Below, one piece after another: positions 12,601 through 27,600 of a stretch of 64,000 nucleotides of DNA. A program made the translations under genes and the position numbers. The notes beneath the pieces were generated by a model that worked only from the letters and a program-made list of their open reading frames with translations, was not told the DNA's origin and did not search any database. Position 1 is the first letter of the stretch. The number at the start of each line of letters is the position of its first letter. Origin of the DNA: JABAAI01 sp965261955 (GTDB lineage Bacteria; Spirochaetota; Leptospiria; Leptospirales; Leptonemataceae); the NCBI GenBank assembly GCA_965261955.1, contig CBDHEM010000011.1:23839-87838 (forward strand), written 5' to 3'.

Positions 12601-15600
12601 TAGAAACTAGCTCGGAAATACTCAGAAGTTTTGTTTTTCTTAACAAGTTTGAAAAGGGGAAAATCCTGAGGAAAATTAGGATATGTTTAAACAACACTTT
12701 TGTTCAAAGCAGTAAAACGGGACAAATATTAACAAAAACTGTTTTTCTTCTCAAAATAAGCCACATGCAGCTAAACTATGCTTTTCTGTTGTTTTGTAGC
12801 ATTTTTGGGGAAATTCACTGAAAACATCTCTATTTATTCAAAAAATTGACTTTCTCAGAAAAAACTCAGAAATACTTATAAATTTGTTTTTTCAACAAGT
12901 TTGGGAAGGGTCAAATCCAGAGGAAAATTGAATTTGTTGTAAACAAACCTTTTTGTTCAAAGCAGTAAAACGGGACAAATAATAACAAAAACTGTTTTTC
13001 TCCTCAAAATGAACCACATACCACCAAACTATGCTTTTCTGTTGTTTTGAAGTATTTTCTGGCTAATTCACTGAAAACTTCTCTTTTTAGTAAAAAAAGT
13101 GACTATCTTTGAAAGAAGCTCAGTAATACTCAGAAAGTTTGTTTTTGTTAACAAATTTGAATATGGGTAAACCAAGAGGAAAATTTACTCTTTTTGATCA
13201 AACCAGGAAAAGGGGACAAATATTAACAAAAACTTTTTTTCTCCTCAAAATGAGCCACATCAGCTAAACTATGTTTTCCTGTTATTCTGAAGCATTTTCG
13301 GGGAATTTCACTGAAAACTTCTCATTTTAGCCAAAAAAAACTATCACAGAGAGATGCTCAGAAATGTTCAAAGAGTTTGTTTTTCTCAACAAGTTTGAAA
13401 AGGAGCAAATCGAGAAGAAAATTAGGATTTGTTGTAAACAACCCTTTTTTGTTCAAAGCAATAAAACTGGACAAATACAAATAAAAACTGTTTTTCTCAT
13501 CAAAGTGAGCCACATACAGCTAAACTATGCTTCTCTCTTGTTTTGAAACATTTTGGAAAAATTCACTGAAAACTTCTCTTTTTTGTCAAAAAGTGACTAT
13601 CTTAGAAAGGAGCACTGAAAAACTCAGAAAGTTTGTTATTCTTAACAAGTTTGAAAAGGGGCAAATCCTGTGGAAAATTTGGATTTGTTTTAACAACTTT
13701 TTTTGATAAAACTAGTAAAATGGGACAAATATTAACAAAAACAGTTTTTCTCCTCAAAATGAGCCACATACAGCTAAACTATGATTTTCTGTTGTTTGAA
13801 GGAATTTCGGGCTAATTTACTGAAAACTTATCTTTTTAGTCAGAAAATTACTATCTCAGAAAGAAGCTCAGAAATGCATAGAAAGAATAATTTTCTCAAC
13901 AAGTTTGAAAAGGAGAAAAGCCAGAGAAAAATTTGGATTTGGTGTAAACAACTATTTTTGTTCAAAGCTGTAAAATGGGACAATTATTAACCAAAAAAAG
14001 TTTTTCTCCTCAAAATGAGCTACATACCGCCAAACTATGCTTTTCTGTTGTTTTGAAGAATTTTTGTAGAAATTCACTGAAAGCTTCTCTTTTTATTAAA
14101 AAAATTGCTATCCCAGAAAGAAGCTTAGAAATACTCAGAAAGATAACTTTTCCAACAATTTTGAAAATGGAAAAGCCAGAGGAAAATTTGGATTTGGTGT
14201 AAACAACTGTTTTTGTTCAAAGCAGTAAAATGGGACAATTATTAACAAAAAAAAAGTTTCTCCACAAAATGAGCCACATCAGCTAAATTATGCTTTCCAG
14301 TTGTTTTTAAGCATTTTCAGGCTAATTCATTAATAACTTCTCTTTTTATTCCAATAAGTGACTATCTCCGAAATGAGCACAGAAATACTCAGAAAGTTTG
14401 TTTTTCTTAACAAGTTTGAAAAGGGCAAACCGAGAGGAAAATTTGGATTTGTTTAAACTTTTTTTTTTTGAACAAACCAGTAAAGGTGGACAAATATTAA
14501 CAAACACTGTTTTTCTCCACAAAGTGAGCCACATACAGCTAAACTATGATTTTCTGTTGCTTTGAAGCTTTTTTGGGATAATTCACTAAACTACTCTTTT
14601 TAGTCAAAAAATGACAATCTCAGAAAGGATCACAGAAATACTCAGAAAGTTTGTTTTTCTTAACAAATTTGAATATGGGCAAATCAAGAGGAAAATTTAC
14701 AGTTTTTGATCAAACCAGTAAAAGGGCACAAATATTAACAAAAACTATTTTTCTCCTCAAAATGAGCTACATACAGCTAGACTATGCTTTCCTGTTATTT
14801 TGAAGCATTTTCGGGATATTTCACTGAAAACTTCTCTTTTTGGTCAAAAAAAACTATCAGAGAAAGATGCTCAGAAATAATCAGATAATTTTTTTTTCTC
14901 AACAAGTTTGAAAAGGAGCCAATCTAGAAGAAAGTTAAGATTTGTTGTAAACAACCCTTTTTGTTCAAAGCAGTAAAACTGGACAAATATAAACAAAAAC
15001 TGTTTTTCTCCTCAAAGTGAACCACATACAGCTAAACTATGCTTCTCTGTTGTTTTGAAGCATTTTGGAGAAATTCACTGAAAACTTCTCTTTTTAGTCA
15101 AAATATCTCAGAAAGGAGCACTGAAATACTCAGAAAGTTTGGTTTCTTAACAAGTTTGAAAAGGGATAAATCCTGAAGAAAAATTGGATTTGTTTTAACA
15201 ACTTTTTTAGATAAAACCAGTAAAATGGGACAAATATTAACAAAAACTGTTTTTCTCCTCAAAATGAGCCACATACAGATAAACTATGATTTTCTGTTGT
15301 TTGAAGCATTTTCGGGCTAATTCATTGAAAACTTCTCTTTTTATTCAAAAAGGAGCAGAGAAATACTCAGAAAGTTTGTTATTCTTAATAAGTTTGAAAA
15401 GGGGCAAACCAAATGGAAAATTTAGATTTGTTTAAACAAGTGTTTTTGAACAAACCAGTAAAAGTGGATAAATATTAACAAAAACTTTTTTTCTCCCTAA
15501 TTGAGCCACATACAGCTAAACTATGATTTTCTTTTGTTTTGAACCATTTTCGGGGTAATTCACTGAAAACTTCTTTTTAGTCAAAAAAGTGACTATCACA

Positions 15601-18600
15601 GAAAGGATCACAGAAATACTCAGAAAGTTTGTTTTTCTTAACAAATTTGAATAGGGGAAAACCAGGAGGAAAATTTGGATTTGTTTAAACAACTTTTTTT
15701 GATCAAACCAGTAAAAGGGAACAGATATTAAATTAACAAAAACTGTTTTTCTCCTCAAAATGAGCCACATACAGCTAAACTATGCTTTCCTGTTTTTTTG
15801 AAGTTTTTCGGAGAAATTCACTGAAAACATCTCTTTTTAGTCAAAAAGTGATTATCACAGAAAGGATCACAGAAATACTCAGAAAGTTTGTTTTTCTTAA
15901 CTAAATTGAATAGGGGAAAACCAAGAGGAAAATTTGGATTTGTTTAAACAACTTTTTTTTATCAAACCAGTAAAAGGGAACAAATATTAACAAAAATTGT
16001 TTTTCTCCTCAGAGTGAGCCACCTACAGCTTAACTATGCTTTCCTGTTGTTTTGAAGTATTTTCGGTGAAATTCACTGAAAACTTTTCTTTTTAGTCAAA
16101 TAAGTGACTATCTTAGAAACTAGCTCGGAAATACTCAGAAGTTTTGTTTTTCTTAACAAGTTTGAAAAGGGGAAAATCCTGAGGAAAATTAGGATATGTT
16201 TAAACAACACTTTTGTTCAAAGCAGTAAAACGGGACAAATATTAACAAAAACTGTTTTTCTTCTCAAAATAAGCCACATGCAGCTAAACTATGCTTTTCT
16301 GTTGTTTTGTAGCATTTTTGGGGAAATTCACTGAAAACATCTCTATTTATTCAAAAAATTGACTTTCTCAGAAAAAACTCAGAAATACTTATAAATTTGT
16401 TTTTTCAACAAGTTTGGGAAGGGTCAAATCCAGAGGAAAATTGAATTTGTTGTAAACAAACCTTTTTGTTCAAAGCAGTAAAACGGGACAAATAATAACA
16501 AAAACTGTTTTTCTCCTCAAAATGAACCACATACCACCAAACTATGCTTTTCTGTTGTTTTGAAGTATTTTCTGGCTAATTCACTGAAAACTTCTCTTTT
16601 TAGTAAAAAAAGTGACTATCTTTGAAAGAAGCTCAGTAATACTCAGAAAGTTTGTTTTTGTTAACAAATTTGAATATGGGTAAACCAAGAGGAAAATTTA
16701 CTCTTTTTGATCAAACCAGGAAAAGGGGACAAATATTAACAAAAACTTTTTTTCTCCTCAAAATGAGCCACATCAGCTAAACTATGTTTTCCTGTTATTC
16801 TGAAGCATTTTCGGGGAATTTCACTGAAAACTTCTCATTTTAGCCAAAAAAAACTATCACAGAGAGATGCTCAGAAATGTTCAAAGAGTTTGTTTTTCTC
16901 AACAAGTTTGAAAAGGAGCAAATCGAGAAGAAAATTAGGATTTGTTGTAAACAACCCTTTTTTGTTCAAAGCAATAAAACTGGACAAATACAAATAAAAA
17001 CTGTTTTTCTCATCAAAGTGAGCCACATACAGCTAAACTATGCTTCTCTCTTGTTTTGAAACATTTTGGAAAAATTCACTGAAAACTTCTCTTTTTTGTC
17101 AAAAAGTGACTATCTTAGAAAGGAGCACTGAAAAACTCAGAAAGTTTGTTATTCTTAACAAGTTTGAAAAGGGGCAAATCCTGTGGAAAATTTGGATTTG
17201 TTTTAACAACTTTTTTTGATAAAACTAGTAAAATGGGACAAATATTAACAAAAACAGTTTTTCTCCTCAAAATGAGCCACATACAGCTAAACTATGATTT
17301 TCTGTTGTTTGAAGGAATTTCGGGCTAATTTACTGAAAACTTATCTTTTTAGTCAGAAAATTACTATCTCAGAAAGAAGCTCAGAAATGCATAGAAAGAA
17401 TAATTTTCTCAACAAGTTTGAAAAGGAGAAAAGCCAGAGAAAAATTTGGATTTGGTGTAAACAACTATTTTTGTTCAAAGCTGTAAAATGGGACAATTAT
17501 TAACCAAAAAAAGTTTTTCTCCTCAAAATGAGCTACATACCGCCAAACTATGCTTTTCTGTTGTTTTGAAGAATTTTTGTAGAAATTCACTGAAAGCTTC
17601 TCTTTTTATTAAAAAAATTGCTATCCCAGAAAGAAGCTTAGAAATACTCAGAAAGATAACTTTTCCAACAATTTTGAAAATGGAAAAGCCAGAGGAAAAT
17701 TTGGATTTGGTGTAAACAACTGTTTTTGTTCAAAGCAGTAAAATGGGACAATTATTAACAAAAAAAAAGTTTCTCCACAAAATGAGCCACATCAGCTAAA
17801 TTATGCTTTCCAGTTGTTTTTAAGCATTTTCAGGCTAATTCATTAATAACTTCTCTTTTTATTCCAATAAGTGACTATCTCCGAAATGAGCACAGAAATA
17901 CTCAGAAAGTTTGTTTTTCTTAACAAGTTTGAAAAGGGCAAACCGAGAGGAAAATTTGGATTTGTTTAAACTTTTTTTTTTTTGAACAAACCAGTAAAGG
18001 TGGACAAATATTAACAAACACTGTTTTTCTCCACAAAGTGAGCCACATACAGCTAAACTATGATTTTCTGTTGCTTTGAAGCTTTTTTGGGATAATTCAC
18101 TAAACTACTCTTTTTAGTCAAAAAATGACAATCTCAGAAAGGATCACAGAAATACTCAGAAAGTTTGTTTTTCTTAACAAATTTGAATATGGGCAAATCA
18201 AGAGGAAAATTTACAGTTTTTGATCAAACCAGTAAAAGGGCACAAATATTAACAAAAACTGTTTTTCTCCTCAAAATGAGCTACATACAGCTAGACTATG
18301 CTTTCCTGTTATTTTGAAGCATTTTCGGGATATTTCACTGAAAACTTCTCTTTTTGGTCAAAAAAAACTATCAGAGAAAGATGCTCAGAAATAATCAGAT
18401 AATTTTTTTTTCTCAACAAGTTTGAAAAGGAGCCAATCTAGAAGAAAGTTAAGATTTGTTGTAAACAACCCTTTTTGTTCAAAGCAGTAAAACTGGACAA
18501 ATATAAACAAAAACTGTTTTTCTCCTCAAAGTGAACCACATACAGCTAAACTATGCTTCTCTGTTGTTTTGAAGCATTTTGGAGAAATTCACTGAAAACT

Positions 18601-21600
18601 TCTCTTTTTAGTCAAAATATCTCAGAAAGGAGCACTGAAATACTCAGAAAGTTTGGTTTCTTAACAAGTTTGAAAAGGGATAAATCCTGAAGAAAAATTG
18701 GATTTGTTTTAACAACTTTTTTAGATAAAACCAGTAAAATGGGACAAATATTAACAAAAACTGTTTTTCTCCTCAAAATGAGCCACATACAGATAAACTA
18801 TGATTTTCTGTTGTTTGAAGCATTTTCGGGCTAATTCATTGAAAACTTCTCTTTTTATTCAAAAAGGAGCAGAGAAATACTCAGAAAGTTTGTTATTCTT
18901 AATAAGTTTGAAAAGGGGCAAACCAAATGGAAAATTTAGATTTGTTTAAACAAGTGTTTTTGAACAAACCAGTAAAAGTGGATAAATATTAACAAAAACT
19001 TTTTTTCTCCCTAATTGAGCCACATACAGCTAAACTATGATTTTCTTTTGTTTTGAACCATTTTCGGGGTAATTCACTGAAAACTTCTTTTTAGTCAAAA
19101 AAGTGACTATCACAGAAAGGATCACAGAAATACTCAGAAAGTTTGTTTTTCTTAACAAATTTGAATAGGGGAAAACCAGGAGGAAAATTTGGATTTGTTT
19201 AAACAACTTTTTTTGATCAAACCAGTAAAAGGGAACAGATATTAAATTAACAAAAACTGTTTTTCTCCTCAAAATGAGCCACATACAGCTAAACTATGCT
19301 TTCCTGTTTTTTTGAAGTTTTTCGGAGAAATTCACTGAAAACATCTCTTTTTAGTCAAAAAGTGATTATCACAGAAAGGATCACAGAAATACTCAGAAAG
19401 TTTGTTTTTCTTAACTAAATTGAATAGGGGAAAACCAAGAGGAAAATTTGGATTTGTTTAAACAACTTTTTTTTATCAAACCAGTAAAAGGGAACAAATA
19501 TTAACAAAAATTGTTTTTCTCCTCAGAGTGAGCCACCTACAGCTTAACTATGCTTTCCTGTTGTTTTGAAGTATTTTCGGTGAAATTCACTGAAAACTTT
19601 TCTTTTTAGTCAAATAAGTGACTATCTTAGAAACTAGCTCGGAAATACTCAGAAGTTTTGTTTTTCTTAACAAGTTTGAAAAGGGGAAAATCCTGAGGAA
19701 AATTAGGATATGTTTAAACAACACTTTTGTTCAAAGCAGTAAAACGGGACAAATATTAACAAAAACTGTTTTTCTTCTCAAAATAAGCCACATGCAGCTA
19801 AACTATGCTTTTCTGTTGTTTTGTAGCATTTTTGGGGAAATTCACTGAAAACATCTCTATTTATTCAAAAAATTGACTTTCTCAGAAAAAACTCAGAAAT
19901 ACTTATAAATTTGTTTTTTCAACAAGTTTGGGAAGGGTCAAATCCAGAGGAAAATTGAATTTGTTGTAAACAAACCTTTTTGTTCAAAGCAGTAAAACGG
20001 GACAAATAATAACAAAAACTGTTTTTCTCCTCAAAATGAACCACATACCACCAAACTATGCTTTTCTGTTGTTTTGAAGTATTTTCTGGCTAATTCACTG
20101 AAAACTTCTCTTTTTAGTAAAAAAAGTGACTATCTTTGAAAGAAGCTCAGTAATACTCAGAAAGTTTGTTTTTGTTAACAAATTTGAATATGGGTAAACC
20201 AAGAGGAAAATTTACTCTTTTTGATCAAACCAGGAAAAGGGGACAAATATTAACAAAAACTTTTTTTCTCCTCAAAATGAGCCACATCAGCTAAACTATG
20301 TTTTCCTGTTATTCTGAAGCATTTTCGGGGAATTTCACTGAAAACTTCTCATTTTAGCCAAAAAAAACTATCACAGAGAGATGCTCAGAAATGTTCAAAG
20401 AGTTTGTTTTTCTCAACAAGTTTGAAAAGGAGCAAATCGAGAAGAAAATTAGGATTTGTTGTAAACAACCCTTTTTTGTTCAAAGCAATAAAACTGGACA
20501 AATACAAATAAAAACTGTTTTTCTCATCAAAGTGAGCCACATACAGCTAAACTATGCTTCTCTCTTGTTTTGAAACATTTTGGAAAAATTCACTGAAAAC
20601 TTCTCTTTTTTGTCAAAAAGTGACTATCTTAGAAAGGAGCACTGAAAAACTCAGAAAGTTTGTTATTCTTAACAAGTTTGAAAAGGGGCAAATCCTGTGG
20701 AAAATTTGGATTTGTTTTAACAACTTTTTTTGATAAAACTAGTAAAATGGGACAAATATTAACAAAAACAGTTTTTCTCCTCAAAATGAGCCACATACAG
20801 CTAAACTATGATTTTCTGTTGTTTGAAGGAATTTCGGGCTAATTTACTGAAAACTTATCTTTTTAGTCAGAAAATTACTATCTCAGAAAGAAGCTCAAAA
20901 ATGCATAGAAAGAATAATTTTCTCAACAAGTTTGAAAAGGAGAAAAGCCAGAGAAAAATTTGGATTTGGTGTAAACAACTATTTTTGTTCAAAGCTGTAA
21001 AATGGGACAATTATTAACCAAAAAAAGTTTTTCTCCTCAAAATGAGCTACATACCGCCAAACTATGCTTTTCTGTTGTTTTGAAGAATTTTTGTAGAAAT
21101 TCACTGAAAGCTTCTCTTTTTATTAAAAAAATTGACTATCCCAGAAAGAAGCTTAGAAATACTCAGAAAGATAACTTTTCCAACAATTTTGAAAATGGAA
21201 AAGCCAGAGGAAAATTTGGATTTGGTGTAAACAACTGTTTTTGTTCAAAGCAGTAAAATGGGACAATTATTAACAAAAAAAAAGTTTCTCCACAAAATGA
21301 GCCACATCAGCTAAATTATGCTTTCCAGTTGTTTTTAAGCATTTTCAGGCTAATTCATTAATAACTTCTCTTTTTATTCCAATAAGTGACTATCTCCGAA
21401 ATGAGCACAGAAATACTCAGAAAGTTTGTTTTTCTTAACAAGTTTGAAAAGGGGCAAACCGAGAGGAAAATTTGGATTTGTTTAAACTTTTTTTTTTTGA
21501 ACAAACCAGTAAAGGTGGACAAATATTAACAAACACTGTTTTTCTCCACAAAGTGAGCCACATACAGCTAAACTATGATTTTCTGTTGCTTTGAAGCTTT

Positions 21601-24600
21601 TTTGGGATAATTCACTAAACTACTCTTTTTAGTCAAAAAATGACAATCTCAGAAAGGATCACAGAAATACTCAGAAAGTTTGTTTTTCTTAACAAATTTG
21701 AATATGGGCAAATCAAGAGGAAAATTTACAGTTTTTGATCAAACCAGTAAAAGGGCACAAATATTAACAAAAACTATTTTTCTCCTCAAAATGAGCTACA
21801 TACAGCTAGACTATGCTTTCCTGTTATTTTGAAGCATTTTCGGGATATTTCACTGAAAACTTCTCTTTTTGGTCAAAAAAAACTATCAGAGAAAGATGCT
21901 CAGAAATAATCAGATAATTTTTTTTTCTCAACAAGTTTGAAAAGGAGCCAATCTAGAAGAAAGTTAAGATTTGTTGTAAACAACCCTTTTTGTTCAAAGC
22001 AGTAAAACTGGACAAATATAAACAAAAACTGTTTTTCTCCTCAAAGTGAACCACATACAGCTAAACTATGCTTCTCTGTTGTTTTGAAGCAATTTGGAGA
22101 AATTCACTGAAAACTTCACTTTTTAGTCAAAAAAGTGACTATCTCAGAAAGGAGCACTGAAATACACAGAAAGTTTGTTTTTCTTAACAATTTTGAAAAG
22201 GGATAAATCCTGATGAAAATTTGGATTTGTTTTAACAACTTTTTTTGATAAAACCAGTAAAATGGGACAAATATTAACATAAACTGTTTTTCTCCTCAAA
22301 ATGAGCCACATACAGATAAACTATGATTTTCTGTTGTTTGAAGCATTTTCGGACTAATTCACTGAAAATTTCTCTTTTTATTCAAAAAGGAGCACAGAAA
22401 TACTCAGAAAGTTTGTTATTCTTAACAAGTTTGAAAAGGGGCAAAACAAATGGAAAATTTTAGATTTGTTTAAACAAGTGTTTTTGAACAAACCAATAAA
22501 AGGGGACAAATATTAACAAAAACTGTTTTTCTCCCATAAGTGAGTCACATACAGCTAAACTATGATTCTCTGTTGTTTTGAAGCATTTTTGGGCTAATTC
22601 ACTGAAAACTTCTCTTTTAGTTAAAAAGGTGACCATCTCAGAAAGGAGCACAGAAATACTCAGAAAGGTTGTTTTTCTTAACAAGTTTGAAAAGGGGAAA
22701 ATCCTGAGGTAAATTTGGGTTTGTTCAAACAACTTTTTTTGATCAAACCAGTAAAAATGGGTAAATATTAAATTAACAAAAACTGTTTTTCTCCTCAAAA
22801 TGAGCTACATAGAGCTAAACTATGCTTTCCTGTTGTTTTGAAGCTTTTTCGGGGAAATTCACTGAAAACCACTCTTTTTAGTCAAAAAAGTGACTATCTC
22901 AGAAAGAATCTCAGAAATTCTTAATAAGTTTGTTTTTCTCAACAAGTTTGAAAAGAAGGAAATCCAGAGGAAGATTAGGATTTGTTTTAAACAACCCTTT
23001 TAGTTCAAAGAAGTAAAACTGGACAAATATAAACAAAAACTGATTTTCTCGTCAAAATGAGCCACGTACAGCTAAACTATGCTTCTCTGTTGTTTTGAAG
23101 CATTTTGGGGGAAATTCAATGAAAATTTCTCTTTTTAGACAAAAATGTGACTATCGCAGAAAGGAGCACTGAAATATTCAGAAAATTTGTTTTTCTTAAC
23201 AAGTTTGAAAAGGGGCAAATCCTGAGAAAAATTTGGATTTGTTTAGACCTCTGGTATTGATCAAACCACTAAAAGGGGACAAATATTAACAAAAAGTGTT
23301 TTTCTCCTCAAAGTGAGCCACATACAGCTAAACTATGCTATCCTGTTGTTTTGAAGCATTTTGGGTCTAATTCACTGAAAACTTCTCTTTTAGTCAAAAA
23401 AAGTGACTATCTCAGAAAGGAGCGCAGAAACACTCAGCAATTTTGATTTTCTTAACAAGTTTGAAACGGGACAAATCCTGAGGAAAATTTGGATTTGTTT
23501 AAACCAATTTTTTTGATCAAACCAGTAAAATAGGACAAATATTAAATAAATAAAAACTGTTTTTCTCCTCAAAATGAACCACATACAGCTAAACTGTGCT
23601 TTTATGTTGTTTTGTAGCATTTCTGGGGAAATTAACTGAAAAATTCTCTTTTTATTCAAAAAAGTGACTATCTCAAAAAAAATGTTCAGAAATGCTTAGA
23701 AAGTTTGTTTTTCTCAACAAGTTTGAAAAGAGGCCAATCCAGAAGAAAATTTGGATTTGTTGTAAACAACCATTTTTGTTCTAAGCAGTAAAATGGTACA
23801 AATATTAACAAAACCAGTTTTTCTCCATAAAATGAGCCACATACAGCCAAACTATGCTTTTCTGTTGTTTTGAAAAAAATTTGGGCTAGTTCACTGTAAA
23901 CTTCTCTTTTTATTCAAAAAATGACTATCTCAGAAAGGAGCACAGAAATACTCAGAAAGTTTGTATTTCTTAACATGTTTGAAGACGACGATTTGGATTT
24001 GTTTAAACAACTTTTTTTGATCAAACCAGTAAAAGGGGACAAATATTTTTAAAAAACTGTTTTTCTCCTCAAAGTGAGCCAGATACAGCTAAAACAATGT
24101 TTCCTGGTGTTTTGAAGCTTTTTCGGTGAAATTTACTGAAAACCTCTCTTTTTAGTCAAAAAAGTGACTATCTCAGAAAGAATCTCAGAAATTCTTAGAA
24201 AGTTTGTTTTTCTCAACAAGTTTGAATAGGAGCAAAACCAGAGGAAGATTAGGATTTGTTTTAAACAACCCTTTTAGTTCAAAGAAGTAAAACTGGTCAA
24301 ATATTTAAAAAAACTGATTTTCTCCTAAAAGTGAGCCAAATACAGCTAAAATAATGTTTCCTGTTTTTTTTAAGCATTTTCGGTGAAATTCACTGAAAAC
24401 CTCTCTTTTTAGTCAAAAAAGTTGACTATCTCAGAAAGAATCTCAGAAATTCTTAGAAAGTTTGTTTTTCTCAACAAGTTTGAAAAGGGGCCAACCCAGA
24501 GGAAGATTAGGATTTGTTTTAAACAACCCTTTTAGTTCAAAGAAGTTAAACTGGACAAATATAAACAAAAAATATTTTTCTCGTCAAAATGAGCCACATA

Positions 24601-27600
24601 CAGCTAAACTATGCTTCTCTGTTGTTTTGAAGCATTTTTGGGGAAATTCAATGAAAACTTCTCTTTTTAGACAAAAAAGTGACTATCGCAGAAAGGAGAA
24701 CTGAAATACTCAGAAAATTTGTTTTTCTTAACAAGTTTGAAAAGGAGCAAATCCTGAGTAAAATTTGCATTTGTTTAAACAACTGGTTTTGAACAAACCA
24801 GTAAAAGGTGACAAATATTACCAAAAACTGTTTTTCTCCTCAAAATGAGCCACATACAGCTAAACTATAATTTTCTATTGTTTTGAAGCATTTCCAGGCT
24901 AATTCACTGGAAACTTCTCTTTTTAAGCAAAAAAAGTGACTATCTCAGAAAGGAGCACAGAAATACTCAGAAAGTTTGTTTTTCTTAACAAGTTTGAAAT
25001 GGCGCAAATCCTGAGGAAAATTTGGATTAATTTAAACAAACTTTTTGATCAAACCAGTAAAAGGGGATAAATATTTAAAAAAACAGTTTTTCTCCTTAAA
25101 ATTAGCCACATACAGCTAAACTATGCTTTTCTGTTGTTTTGAAGCGTTTTCGGAGAAATTCACTTATAACATCTCTTTTTAGTCAAAAAAAGTCTATCTG
25201 AGAAAGAAATTCAGAAACATTTAGACCGATTGTTTTTCTCAACAAGTTTGGAAACGGGTAAATCCAGAAGAAAATTTGGATTGTTGTAAACAACCCTTTT
25301 TATTCAAAGCAGTAAAATGGGACAAATATTAACAAAAGCTGTTTTTTTCCTCGAAATGAGCCACTTCCCGCCAAACTATGTTTTCTTTTGTTTTGAAGCA
25401 TTTTCGGCTAATTCACTGGAAATTTTTCTTTTTAATCAAAAATGTGACTATCTCAGAAAGGAGCACAGAAATAATCAGAAAGTTTTTTTTCTTAAAAAGT
25501 TTAAAAGGGGAAAATCCTGATGAAAATTTGGATTTGTTTAATCAACTTTTTTTGATCAAACCAGTAAAAGGAGACAAATATTAACAAAAACTATTTTTTC
25601 CTCAAATTGAGCCAAATACAGCTAAACTATGCTCTTCTGTTGTTTTGAAGCATTTTTGGGGAAATTCTTTGAAAACTTCTCTTTTTATTCAAAATATTGA
25701 TTTTCTCCGAAAGCAGCACAGAAATACACAGAAAGATTACTTTTCTCAACAAGTTTGAAATGGAGAAAAGCCAAAGGAAATTTTGGATTTGGTGTAAACA
25801 ACTATTTTTATTCAAAGCATTAAAATGGGACAATTATTAACAAAAACATTTTTTCTCTACAAAATGAGCCACATACAACTAAATTATGCCCTCCTGTTGT
25901 TTTGAAGCATTTTAGGGCTAATTCATTGAAAACTTCTCTTTTTTGTCCAAAAAGTGCCTATCTCCGAAAGTGGCACAGAAATACTCAGAAATTTTTTTTT
26001 CTTAACAAGTTTAAAAAGGCTCAAATCCTGAGGAAAATTTGGATTTGTTTAAACAACTTTTTTGATCAAACCAGTAAAAGGGGTCAAATATTAACAAAAA
26101 CTTTTTTTCTCCTCAAAATGAGCCACATACAGCTAAACAATGTTTTCCTGTTATTTTGAAGTGTTTTGGGGAAATTCACTGAAAACATCTCTTTTTAGAC
26201 AAAAAAGTGACTATCTCAGAGAGAAGCTCAGAAATAATTAGACTGCTTTCCTCAACAAGTTTGAAAAGGGGAAAATCCAGAAAAATTTTGGATTTGTTGT
26301 ACACAACCATTTTGTTCAAAGCAGTAAAATGGGTCAAATATTAACAAAACAGTTTTTCTCCTCAAACTGAGCTACATACAGCTAAACTATGCTTTTCTGT
26401 TTTTTTGAAGCATTTTTGGGGAAATTCACTGAAAACTTCTTTTTATTCAAAAAATTGAATATCTCAGAAAGAAACTGAGAAATACTCAGAAAGATTAATT
26501 TTCTCAACAAGTTTGAAAAGGAGAAAAGCTAGAGTAAAATTTGGATTTGGTGTAAACAACTGTTTTCATTCAAAGCAGTAAAATGGGTCAATTATTAACA
26601 AAAAAAAAGTTTTTCTCCACAAAATGAGCCACACAGATAAATTATGCTTTCCAGTTGTTTTGAAGCATTTTTGGTCAAATTCATTGAAAACTTCTCCTTT
26701 TAGTCCAAAAATAGCCTATCTCCGAAAGGAGCACAGAAATACTTAGAAAGTTTGTTTTTCATAACAAGTTTGAAAAGACGCAAATCCTGAGGAAAATTTG
26801 GATTTGTTTAAACATCTTTTTTTGTTCAAAGCAGTAAAATGAGACAATTATTAACAAAAACAGTTTTTCTCCACAAAATTAGCCACATACAGCTAAATAT
26901 GCTTTCCTGTTGTTTTTAAGCAATTTGGGGTTAATTCATTGAAAAATTCTCTTTTTAGTCCAAAAAGTGACTACCTCCGAAAGGAGCACAGAAAAACTCA
27001 GAAAGTTTGTTTTTCTTAACAAGTTTGAATGGGGTAAACCAAGAGGAAAATTTGGATTTGTTTAAACAACTGTTTTTGAACAAACCAGTAAAAGGGGACA
27101 AATATTAACAAAAACTGTTTTTCTCCTCAAATTGAGCCACATACCGCTCAATATGCTATCCTGTTGTTTTGAAGCATTTTCGAGATAATTCACTGAAAAC
27201 TTCTCTTTTAGTCAAAAAAGTTACTATCTCAGAAAGGAGCACAGAAACACTCAGAAAGTTTGTTTTTCTTAACAAGTTTGAAAAAGGGCAAATCCTGAGG
27301 AAAATTTGGATTTGCTTAAACAAATGTTTTTGATCAAACCTGTAAAATAGGAGAAATATTAAATTAATAAAAATGTTTTTCTCCTCAAAATGAGCCACAT
27401 GCTTTTCTGTTGTTTTAAAGCATTTTTGGGGAAATTCACTAAAAACTTTTCTTTTTATTCCAAAAAAATTACTATCTCAGAAAGAAGCTCAAAAATACTC
27501 AGAAAGATTAATTTTTTCAACAAATTTGGAAAGGTTAAAAGTCAGAGAAAAATTTGTATTTGGTGTAAACAAATGTTTATGTTCAAAGCAGTAAAATGGG

